Shown here piece after piece: positions 1 to 11,100 of a stretch of DNA of 64,000 bases. Numbering within the stretch: position 1 is the first letter of the stretch; each line of letters opens with the position of its first letter. Below the pieces are notes generated by a model, which ran no database searches, was not told the origin of the DNA, and was given only the letters and a program-made list of their open reading frames with translations. Source of the DNA: Neurospora crassa OR74A (Eukaryota; Ascomycota; Sordariomycetes; Sordariales; Sordariaceae); assembly GCF_000182925.2 (NCBI RefSeq), contig NC_026501.1:9527917-9591916 (forward strand), written 5' to 3'. A program made the position numbers and the translations under genes.

Positions 1-3000
1 TATTGCGCCCGTTGCGCCCGCTATTTCAACCGTCAGCACAACCGAGCTGACCACAGCGAAGACGACTACGACCACGACCACGACCACGACGTCGACGGCC
101 CCAATTATCCCTCCCAAGTCGCCAGCCCGAGAATCCCTTTCTCATAGGAACTCAATGATTGATCGTCGGCGATCATGGATGCCTGGTTCGACCACGACTG
201 TGATCTATGACGCCAAGGAGACCGCCGAGGACCGTCGCACCAGAAAACTGTCGAAGCCGAATCATGGTACCGGAACGCAGGAGGCCGCGCTGGAGGATGT
301 AAAGGAATTGCAGAGACCCAAGACGGCCAATGTAGAATCCTTTGCCGATTATGCGAGGCGCTCGTGGATCCCGTCTTCAAGGTCCCCGTCACTACCCCCC
401 AAAACCCTCACAAAACAATCGCCAGTTGAGGGCGGGCACAGTGAAGGACGCAGGCCGTCCAAAGTGGAAGGATTGCTCAGGCTTGGCAGTAAGAGGGATA
501 AGTCCGATGGGGGTGTTAGTGGGAGCGCCACAGGGGCAGGTGGTGACGCAGATGCCAGCCGGCCACAAGAAAGCAGCAGCCGTAGTCGAGCTCTACATCG
601 GGCAAGCAGCTTTGTGGCTCGGATAAAACAGCGACCCCAAAGTGTCTTGTTCTCCAGAAGCTTGTCAACTACCTCGATATCAGCTTCATCTGTCATCAGC
701 TCCAAATCAAGTGACCTTGACAGCAACGCGTCCTCCGGCATTGACACCAGCACTTCCGCGGCAAAGCCCGTTAATCAGTCCACCCCGACCACCACACCCG
801 CTAAAAAATTGTTGCAAGCAAAGGATGCCAAACACGATGTTTCGAGCAGCAACAGCGACGCCCCATCCACAACGAGGAATTCGTCTCTGGACACCATTGT
901 TACAGCAGCTACCTCCGAACACGCATCCCACTCAACCGCAGACACGAGCATCACAATGCCACACCCTACGTCCGGCGACCCGCTATGGTCGACCTTCCGA
1001 ACGCTCGATAGCGAGTTTTCGAGATTCGTGGCCAAGAATTCGACCCCCATGCGCATGAACGTAGTACGATCGACGCTTGTACCTTTTCTCCGCAGCACGT
1101 CACACCACCCATCCAACACGAACACAAAGCTGCTCGCCCCCGAAGACTTTGAGCGCCGAGCAACGATCTTGAACAAATGGTGGAACGGCCTTTTGGACAT
1201 GTTGGATGCTGGGCAGTCCAGGCTGGATAGGAATGCTTTCGCCGCGTCTGCGGGCACCGGCCCTGTGACGCCCCCTCCTCCCACGTTGGGCACTAATCTA
1301 CAGCCAGTCGCAGGCGTTGACAGACCGACGTTACTCGAAACCATTACAATACTCATGATGCGCCCAGAGTGGAGGTCCTGCACCAGCTCTTTTCAGCCGC
1401 TATCTCAACGTTCGCCAGAGGAGCGTGTGCGCGGCCGATCGTCAACACAGTCTACCGCAGACGAGGCCGAGTTGGCTGCCATTGACTTTGTCGCCCAATC
1501 CGCCGAGCATAATGTCCGGACCATGTTCGTCAACAGCCTCGCCAGGCAGATGGCTCTCGTAGTAGACAAGATGTGTCTACGACATGCGCCTCTTAGCTTG
1601 GTCAACTGGAGTGGCAAGGCATGCGCCTATGCCTTTTTCTTCGTTCCCGGGGTAGCGGACATTCTCGTGCGTCTTTGGCAATTGAATAGCGACCTTCTGC
1701 GCCGGACGTCTGACGAGTTGGGGCTTCCAAGGAGGAGCAAAGGCGAGAGTGAGGATCTTGTGGCGCTCTTCCCACCACATCTTGGACAGTGGGGTTGGAC
1801 GTCAGTCAAGACACTGGGCAACAAGTTGCGCATGGCAGCAAAGCCGCCCGTCACCCTGACAAAGCCTGCCTGGCACGGTTCCTGGGTCTCCAGATGGCGA
1901 GGAGGCGATACCGACTTGTTCTATATCTTTTGCAAGTACTATCACATCCTTTGTGCTGACTTCATGCCGCAAGGCCTTCCTCTAGTTGAGAAGGCGCGTG
2001 CTCCCGGTTTCGTCCTGGTGCATGCTCAGCTTCTCTCGACCTTGGATGGCGCGATTCACCGTCAGGCCTCTATGGACGCATTGTTAGGACCACCGATCGC
2101 CGACAGTCTCCATGGTACCGACGCGACCATGACTGGAGCCACTGGGCTCTCACTACCCAGCAATGTCTTGAAGGGGATGGACGAAAACAGACTTGTTGCC
2201 CTGCTGAAGGACATGTTGTCGGGGAAGTCGGTGGTTGGATCCGAGATCAGACATAATTTTGCCGAGTCATTCATGGCCGTCATGGTCGCCGCTACCAAGC
2301 GGACCTCCAAATATGACCACGCCGCTTGCTTCATGCTTTGCGACTTCCTCCAGGAGGCGCTCACGGCTTTCAACGCATACCAGGATAACCAGAACAACAG
2401 CATCGCCACCCCTGATACTCCTAGCAGTTCACTCGTTAACTATATCGATTGGCCCTTTTGGTTCGAGGTCAGCAAGTTGATTATGGATTCCAACAACACC
2501 ATGTCAGAGATTCGTATCATCTCATTCCTTTACTCAGTGTGGGATGCTATCGTTGCTGATCCGGCACGCAAGGAGCGACTGTGCTGCGAGTGGTTGTTGA
2601 CGGAGGAGACCTTTGAAAGGTTTTTCAATCACTGGTGTCCCATGGTTCGCGCCTACTACATGCGTCTCCTGTGTTGGCGTGTTTGCAGGGACACTGGAAG
2701 TGTCAATGAGCTGGACAAGTAAGTCATCCTTTGTTCCTCGCTGGTCTTTGTACTGGTGTGCTGACCATTACGTAGCAAAATCTTCCTGCTTGTTGCACAG
2801 CGATTGAGAGCCGTCTGGTCACACTATCTCTGGATGTGGCAGACTGCTGAAGCTGAGGGTCGTATGCCCCCTTCAAGAGCACCGTGTCTCCCAACACCCG
2901 GCAAGCGATTCCTGATCATCCGAAGCGAATTTCAGCCGGCGCAGACGCCCTTGTACCTTGGCTTTGACTCCTTCACCACCTCCTTCCCAGGAATGGATGG

Positions 3001-3991
3001 CTCCTTCGACTACCAGTCCACCAGCACTGAAAGTAGGTCGAGCATAAGGGTCGAAGAGACTTCCAAAAAGAGATGGTCTCTTCTGGGCAAGGTTCTCTCT
3101 TTTACCGCTTCGCAGGCCCACCTACCTAATGGTGCCACAAACGGCAAGCGGACATGGGATGAAGAACTCGAGCAAGCTAGGCGCGAAACGGCTGCGGCCG
3201 CTGCAGCTCGGGCCGGTCCTCCTCCGCCTGGAAAGCAGAACTCCGCAATGAACGCCAAGCCGACATCCGACTCGGGTTCATCAAACGGATCTGCCCCTGT
3301 CTCTGATGCGGCCACCTTTGTGTTCCGGTTCGCTCTCACATGGCAAGGCACTGTCGGTCCCCAGCGCGACATGGTCCTGTACCGGCCTCGCCTTCCAGCT
3401 CCCGCTCATTCGAGGATTCTCAATTGCGCCGCCGTCTCCTCCGATGGACCTCTCAACCGCGAGGTCTACAGCAGCCCTGGCTCGCCTGTCATCAACTCTG
3501 GACTTTCACCCTTCGCCCGTCGCTGCAGCGGACAATCAGAGACAGGCCTAATCAGCCACGTCCGCAACGCTCGTCCGCTCTCAAGCGAAGCCAGCTCAGA
3601 AAAAAACCCAAACCGCCGCCGCTCAACAGGCGGCAACGTTGCAATGTTCCACATTGGCGAGTCGTCTGATGATGAAGGTCCGCTGGTTGATACTCGCTCT
3701 GCTGCAAAAATGCGAGACGGCAGCCCTTTTGCACGCGCGCGTTCGCCTCCTCCTACTGGGTTCGACAGCGAAGTCAACCGTCTGCACCTGGCCGTCCGCG
3801 CTCAGAAACCCGTAGGGATTTATGCCTCGGGCGCGGTGTATACTGGCAGAGCGCTGGCGGAGTGGAGTCTGGTGGTGAGCGAGTGCAACAGCTTTGTGGA
3901 GCGGAGGAGGGGTGAGGGTGTTTTGGGGCTGAAGGATGTGGAGGTGCCGAACTTGGGCGTGGAGGGGATGGGGTTGAAGAGAGGGGGTTAA
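1..3991 (+). CDS. DUF1765/UPF0592 family protein, 5' end outside the window
   Basis: Two exons are visible: the first runs in from the window edge to 2718 and the second covers 2776-3991. The 57-bp intron starts GTAAGT and ends TAG, and joins the frames to give LDN-KIFLLVAQRLRAVW. The frame stays open from base 2, upstream of the first visible ATG at 155, through a Thr-rich stretch, so the true start is probably off the window. The N-terminal third is disordered and Ser/Arg-rich. The middle (about 1500-2720) is globular, with WSGKACAYAFFFVPGVADIL and a conserved helical region typical of the fungal DUF1765 proteins. The C-terminus is again Ser/Pro-rich and ends MGLKRGG. The family is fungal and of unknown biochemical function, and I infer nothing further. 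Family assignment comes from recall of its conserved segments, not a search. Confidence 0.85.
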
Positions 3992-5584
3992 AAAGCCCCG
4001 CCCCGAAAGATACCATGATGGCTGTCGATACAGCGAACATGCGGTGGAAAGGCTGGCTGGAAGAGAGCCGGAATGACTTTTGGAATGACATTTCTCTCTG
4101 TGTTTTGGATTTGTCTGTTGTTGAGATACCCTCCCCCTTTTATCCCCTTTTAACGTGCATTTTTCCAGCAATGACGGCACACCTCATGGGATCTGCCTGC
4201 ATCATCATTAACATCATCATATCATCATCATCTATTACCATCACATTGTACCCACCTACCCGTCTGTCTCTACGACGTCAACACATTCTCCTTATCACTC
4301 ACTCAACAAGCAACAAACACTGGCGTTCACGGTCGACTTACATATCTCCTTGATCACCTAATTCGCTTCGTCATCACACTTTGACGCTTGCTTTGATTTT
4401 TTGTTTATTTTTCTCACCTTGCTGCATAGATCACACACACGCAAAAGCTTCACACATCCTTACATACTTGTTCATGTACACACGGCTGGGTTTCACAGCA
4501 CACCGTTGGGGATCTTCGTGTGATATATACAAACACATACCACATATATCTCATAGCTCTCTCAATTCTTCTGTTCATGGTTCCCGCACGGCGCAGGGCT
4601 GGTTTCTTTTGGTTTTGGTTTTGGCTTCTCGGTTGGAACTTGGCAAGTTTGGGTGGAGAGAGTTTCTTTTATTTTGTTCATTTTTCTTTCTTGAGGGTCG
4701 TAAGTGTGGCATGCGGTGGCAGGGCATTGTGATGCCCCTGGATTGGGTGCGGTGATTGCAGGTGGTCATAGAAGGAAAAGTACTGGAGGCATTGATTACA
4801 CTGGTGGTAATATACTTGTTGAATACACTTGAGCGTTGCTACGGCAAAGATGTTGTGCGTGCGTGCGTAGTGGTCGTGTGCTGTGGTGGTGACTGACCGT
4901 TTGTCTTGGAGGGAGTGGCCTTTAGGAGGATTGCGAGTATTCGGAATACTAGAGACCTTTAGGAGAAAATATCCAACGTTGCACAAGATCTCATCTAGGC
5001 AAACAATCTCGTATAATTGCCTGCCCATTGCATTTGCTTACCTCTTCCCCCCCATTACCCTTTTACTCTTTCATTCTACTTCTTTTTCCCTTGCATGATT
5101 CCTTCTACCCAAATATCCTCCACAACGTAATTTCATAAACTACATGGTAGTAACCACCAAGACCTGACCATTACACAGAGGTACACTCACATCCTCGTGA
5201 ATTCGATACTATCTACGCACTCACTCCTTTCTCCGTTTCTCACATGAAACCCGGAGATTTCCTCTCCAATCCACCATCTGTTTCTATCTTTGTATTTCCT
5301 CTAATATCCGCAAGTCGACCGATATCTCCTCTCTCCAGCTCGATGAAAGTTGAAGATGGCGACTCCCTCGATCCCACCTTATTTACCAGTAAATGGAGGA
5401 GTATTGAACATCAGATTGCATAAAACCAGAAACGGAGTCCGCTTGCGGAGGGGCGGGGGGGCCCGTTTGTGGGGGAAGATGGGGAGGGACGGGGAAGGGG
5501 TGGAGTACCTCCTGGGTGGAAATGAGGTGAGGGGAGGGGGAGGTGAGGGGAGGGGGAGGTGAGATGGGGGTGAGTGACGGACGG

Positions 5585-5586
<2 letters not shown>

Positions 5587-5616
<30 letters not shown>
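5587..5616. repeat. Poly(G) tract, 30 bases
   Basis: An uninterrupted run of 30 G lies inside a wider G-rich segment (5440-5620) of GGGGAGG-type clusters on the plus strand. It could form quadruplex structures. Its length is probably unstable and may be imprecise in the assembly. Confidence 0.95.
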
Positions 5617-6854
5617 CGGAGGACTGGAGATGTGGTGGATGAGTGATTGGGTTTGGAGGATACGATGACTGGATGAGTGGAGGATTGACGATTGATGACT
5701 GGACGACTGACGACTCAACGGCGGATACGATCTAGCAACGAAGCAGGTGATGACCTTACAACTTGGACCACCGAGAATATCCACTTGTTTACAGGCAACT
5801 GAGCTCACGATATACGAAACTTGTGACCATCTTGGGAGTAACGACAGCGAGGCTTGGTTCCGTCCGACTCTTCTTATTTTTGTTTTCTTCGTTTGGAGAG
5901 AAACCTTGGCGTTGATATCATCGGTCACTGCCACAAGGCACCTGCGAAGCCAAACGACTTGGAGACGGGAGCTTTGCTATCACGGAGTTCAAGATATCCT
6001 TCTACTTTGCGGCTTGTTGACGGTGACAGCATAAGCAGCAGGGGCAGCAGGGGCAGCAGGGGCAACAGAGAATTTGGCACATTTCCCATGTACATCTTCA
6101 ACGCCACGTATCTCGGTACCGCTACTTCGAATGTCAACAAACTGACTACAACAAGCCACCTGAGGATGGGCCTTTGAACAAACGATATCAGCCTTCAAGA
6201 CAGCAGCAATTTGAATCAACTTGGGATTATACTCACGGCGGAACTAACGGCGACCCTTCAGTGACAGAGAAAAGCAAGGCTCTGACGAAAATTGTCTGCT
6301 TCCATACGTATCTCGATTGGATCGACGGATCAGCTGCGGATGGATGGGCGTTGTCAGTCAAAGCACTTGCAACGAAACTCCCAAGGGCAAGGTTTCCATC
6401 GCATCTTGGGCAACTGTCTGGCGATCACATTGATTCACTCCACTCCTTCTCGCCATCTCTTACCAAGACTACAAGAAACCTTGAGAAAGAGAAATCACAA
6501 AAGCGACTCCTTTGATCTCGACGTGTCACATTCACCACTGCTGCACTAACACTTACACGCAGCAAGGGAAGAACGGAAGTGCGTTACTAACAAAGAGAAG
6601 GGGTATGGTAGATGCTTTGGCATATGCAGATAAGGATTTCTCTGGCAACCTAGGAAAACCTGCACTAAACGCCAAGACCAAGCAGGCACGCGCAAGCACC
6701 TGACGGCGCGTTTGGAGTGGGGCGGTGTGTGTTTTTGTTTCGCGCCATGGCGGAACGGGAACGGGAAGGAACGAGTTCGAGTAGTAGTAGTAGTACTAGT
6801 AGAGGTACTAGTAGAGGTACTACCCCACTGTCTCTGTCGCCGCCGCCGCAGGAG

Positions 6855-6862
6855 CAGGAGCA

Positions 6863-6896
<34 letters not shown>

Positions 6897-6906
6897 GAGC
6901 AGCAGA
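6855..6906 (+). repeat. CAG-type trinucleotide repeat
   Basis: GAGCAG and CAG units lie in the open frame upstream of the preferred qde-3 start. If translated they encode Glu-Gln then polyGln. Confidence 0.85.
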
Positions 6907-7262
6907 ACACGTCTGACACGCGATCCAATCAGTTGTCTTCGTCGTTGAGGACTTTTACTACTTCTGCGACTTCTGCGACTTCCTCGTCGGTGCAGCAGAA
7001 TACCTCTAACCACCAGGTGCTGCTGCCGCTGCCTTCCACGTCTTCGTCTCCTTCCACGTCTACGTCTTTCAGTTCGTCGCTGTCGTCGTGGGTGCCTCAT
7101 TCCCTAAAAGTTCTTTACCATTTCACTGCCGGCTCAGTTACTGCTGCTGCCTCTACTAGTAGTAGTAGCAGTAATAGTGGTGGTGATACAGTGCTAAATC
7201 CCAATGCGTCCGGCGGCGTGCTCGGCCGGTTGCTCACCAGTTCGACAGCGCAATCCACGCTC

Positions 7263-8084
7263 ATGACGCGCAACAATTGGGGGGAGCAAGTTTCTTGGTT
7301 GAAGAGATCGGGAAATTCCATTGTCGTTCCACAGGGGCCCGTGTATCCTTCTGCTGCTGCTTCGATACAGACTACGACACCAACATCAACAACAACAACA
7401 ACAACACCAAGCGCGATCGAAGACGGTTATTCCTCGACGAGCAGTTTTCCACGAGATAACAATTTATTCCCCTTGTATTCCACTCCGGCTGTCACCAATC
7501 CACAAGTCAGTGGAAGTGAAAGTCTTGGAGGAGCAGGAAGAGGAACAGGAAGAGGAAGAGGAGGAGGAAGAGTGGGAGGAGGAGGACCAGTCCAGCAGCA
7601 ACAACAACCACCACCACTGGGACCACCACCACCTCTACCACCACCACCACCACCACCACCACCACAACAACCAACTCAACAACGAACTCAACAACCAACC
7701 CCAAACCCAACCTCGACCTCAACCTCAACCTCAACCCTTGCGACCTCGAGATACACAAACACATCCTCGACAAATGACGCCCGACCCGCTACACGCCAAC
7801 AGATTGCCCCCGAGGTAGGAGCATCGACGCATCAGGATTCAGTTGGACTTGGAGAAGGAGGAGGAGGAGGAATGGCGAAGCTCTCAGTCAAGAACAACCT
7901 GCCACGGCCGCACTTGGTCTCCTTGTCGTCGTCAACGACAGGCTCTGGGTCTGGTTCTGCGTCTAGGTCAGCTTCTGCTAAGCACGGAAGTGCCGGTTCC
8001 AGTACCTTTGATCATGAACAACATCAACAACATCAACAACAACAACAACAAAAGCGCCAGCGGTCGCAATCAGAAGCACGACAA

Positions 8085-8122
<38 letters not shown>

Positions 8123-11100
8123 ACAACAACAACAAGCACAGCACCATGCACATTCTACATATGCACAAAGACCCCAACCCACCCCCCAACAACGACCACC
8201 CCAAAACCTACTGACACCTGCTTCAACCACTGGTGCCAGCGTCGGCCCGCTCCAACGCGCATACTCGGTTTCATTAGCTGCGAGACAGTCCCCCTCGACA
8301 AACTTGGTCCGTCCAAAGACCGACTCGCCAGCTCCCCACACTTTACACCTCAAGAACAAGAAGAACCTCCGTCACCCCGCCCCCACGCCCGACAGTCCGA
8401 TCGTAGACGACGATATTTTCTCCGACGCCGTCGATCTTACCGAAGAACTCGATCATGACCATGATCTCAACGGCAAAGACAAAGACAACACCGACAACGA
8501 CAACACAGTCGCTTCCAGTTCGCTAATAGGGTTCGGCGATGACAAGTTACTGTGGCGAGAGGACTTTGCTGAGCGTGCAGAGCCCGAACATGAAAGAGGT
8601 GGGAGCAGGCCTCGCCAGGTCAAGAAACGGAAGATATCGAATGACTACATTATGAAGGATGAGGATGTCTCGCTTTTTGATGATGATGGCGAGGAGGACG
8701 AGTTTATGGATATCAATGAGCTAGTTCAGGGGGATCGGGAAAGTACTCCGAAGCCAAAGGCTACATCGAGGTCTGTCTCGACGAGGCTGCCGCCTACAGT
8801 ATCGCTGCAACGGGGTCGGTCTCCTAAGAGGAAGGAGGCTTCAGTTGAAAAGCGCACAACGGAAAACCAGCAACAGGCTGACAGAGAAGACGAACCGTCG
8901 TTTATGTCAAGTCCAGATGTCGACAACTCCCGCAAGCGAAAGTCTTCTGGATCGCCCACAGGTTTAACGACGCCAAGACCCCAGCAGAAGCAAACGGAAG
9001 AGGTCCCAGGTACGACCACCGCCAAGAAGCCACGGCGCAGTGAAGTGATGGACTCGGAGGACGAGGCATTCACTCCTCTTTCTGCTGGGTCGCTGCCTGG
9101 GAGTGCGGAGTTCTTCAGAAGCGGTGGGACCACCACACGGGAATTGGGTTTGGACGAAGACACGGTTATGGACACGCCTAGTAGGCCACCGGTCGAGTCC
9201 ACTTTGCCAACTCTCGAGTCTGTGGAAAGTCGACCACCCCCCCTGCCGCCCATGGATCTACCATCACAGCGAAAACCGCTAGAGCCGTTGAACACTCCGC
9301 GCAACCAGCTGCTTGAGTCGGTCGAAAGGCCAACACAGCAGCCGTCGGTGGGGCCGAGTTTTGCACAGAGTAGCACACTCGCCGAAAGCTCCCTGCCGCC
9401 GTCAATGCCGCCGCCAAGTGAAGACCCCCTCAACACCAGGGAGAACAGCAACCTTGAGGAGTTCGACTACAAGCTTTACAAACCCCTGCTAGATCTTTTC
9501 GTCAACGCACCCGCAATCTTGGAAAGAGAACTGAGCGCCGTTAATGACGAGCTTCAGGAGAACATGATCAAGCTGCGGGACTGTCTGCGCCTGCCCAGGG
9601 AAGAAAGAGACAGGGCACGCGAAGAGGTGAAGAAGGAAAAGGAAATGCTCAAGCGACGGGACATTGCGCTCAGAGCCCTCCAGGACGAACACAAGTTGTA
9701 CGTCAAGAAACGCAAAGAGCATAATTTGATCAACGAGGAAATCGTTCGCGCTTATGCTGAAGAAGACGATGAGTACGAGGATCAGTTAATGGCGCAGCTG
9801 GACAAGTTGGATGATGAGGTTGAGGCTATCGTAAAGAGTCTGACAAGGCTTATTGTGGCGGCGGGGATCACGGAGAAGAGCTTTGACCTAAAGAAGGAGG
9901 AGGAAGAGGAGGAGGAGAAGCCGATCATCATAGCGACTCCGACACCTTCGACGAGGACCGAGGCCCCGGTTCTGCCGACGACCGAGTATCATAATTCCCA
10001 GCAGGTCATATTGCAGACTCAACATCCTGCTGCGCAGCAGGTTTCTCACCGGGTGCCACCACCTCCGACACCGAGTTTTCAAACGGCGCGCCAGACTCCG
10101 GTGTCATATCAGAGCAGACCGACCAACAACTCCTTTCCTGATATCTCGGCGGAAGAAGCCATGATGTTCGATAAAGAAGACCCCTTCATGGAACAACAGC
10201 ACGCCCCGGCCTCTGCTCCCTTCCAGGCCACCCTTCCCCAGCGCAACAGCCCTTTCAAAACCGCCCCGTTCAAGCCAGTCCACGGCCACGATTACTTTGA
10301 CGATGAAGACGACGATGCCGACCTCCTGGCAGCAGTAGACAGCGCCGAGACGTATACTTCTACGGCCGCCACCACCACCACCAACAACAACAATCACTTA
10401 CGATCACAATCGGTGATGTCAACATCCACGGCGACCACGATCAAACCGAGGAAACGCAACGAAAATGCCAATGCCAAGAAGGCCAAGTCCGTACATGCAA
10501 AGTTATCGATGCCGCCCGAAAAGATGAAGTATGCGTGGTCGAATGATGTGAGGAAGGCTCTCAAGGATAGGTTTCGGATGTCGGGGTTCAGACAGAATCA
10601 GTTGGAGGCTATTAATGCTACTTTGGGTGGTAAGGTGAGTTCTCTGTCCTTTACCTATCTGGGAGAGACCAAGAAGAGAGAGAGAGAGAGAGGAGGGGAA
10701 GACGAAAATGGACTTTGCTGACTCTAGAAAGGATGCCTTTGTGTTGATGCCGACTGGTGGTGGAAAGTCTCTGTGCTATCAGTTGCCGGCTGTAGTCAGG
10801 AGCGGCAAGACGCGTGGTATCACAGTCGTCATCTCCCCTCTGCTAAGTCTGATGCTGGATCAAGTCAACCATTTGGCAAACCTGATGATCCAAGCTTACG
10901 CTTTCAACGGAGACATGAACTCAGAAATGCGCCGAATGGTGTTTCAGAAGCTTGATGCTGAGCATCCTGAGCATGAGCTCCAACTGCTCTATGTCACCCC
11001 GGAGATGGTGAGCAAGAACCAGACATTCGTCAACAAGATGATGGACCTCTACCGGAGGAAAAAGCTGGCTAGAATTGTTATCGACGAGGCTCACTGCGTC

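Larger units (their letters stand above)
3992..7262. other. Intergenic region upstream of qde-3
   Basis: This 3.3-kb stretch holds no convincing spliced gene. It contains pyrimidine-rich and TTT-rich DNA (about 4380-5100), a run of 30 G (5587-5616) with flanking G-rich sequence, a short GGGGCAGCA repeat near 6040, and a low-complexity open frame that runs into qde-3 (6747-7262). It probably contains the 3' UTR of the upstream gene and the promoter and 5' UTR of qde-3. Confidence 0.6.

Noticed and set aside
8726-9451. Minus-strand 241-codon frame inside qde-3
   Set aside because: Ser/Gly-rich antisense reading of the disordered part of the helicase.
10635-10727. Use of the TAG at 10725-10727 as the acceptor of the first qde-3 intron
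   Set aside because: It shifts the frame. The AAG at 10729-10731 restores the conserved join GGK-DAFVLMPTGGGKS.
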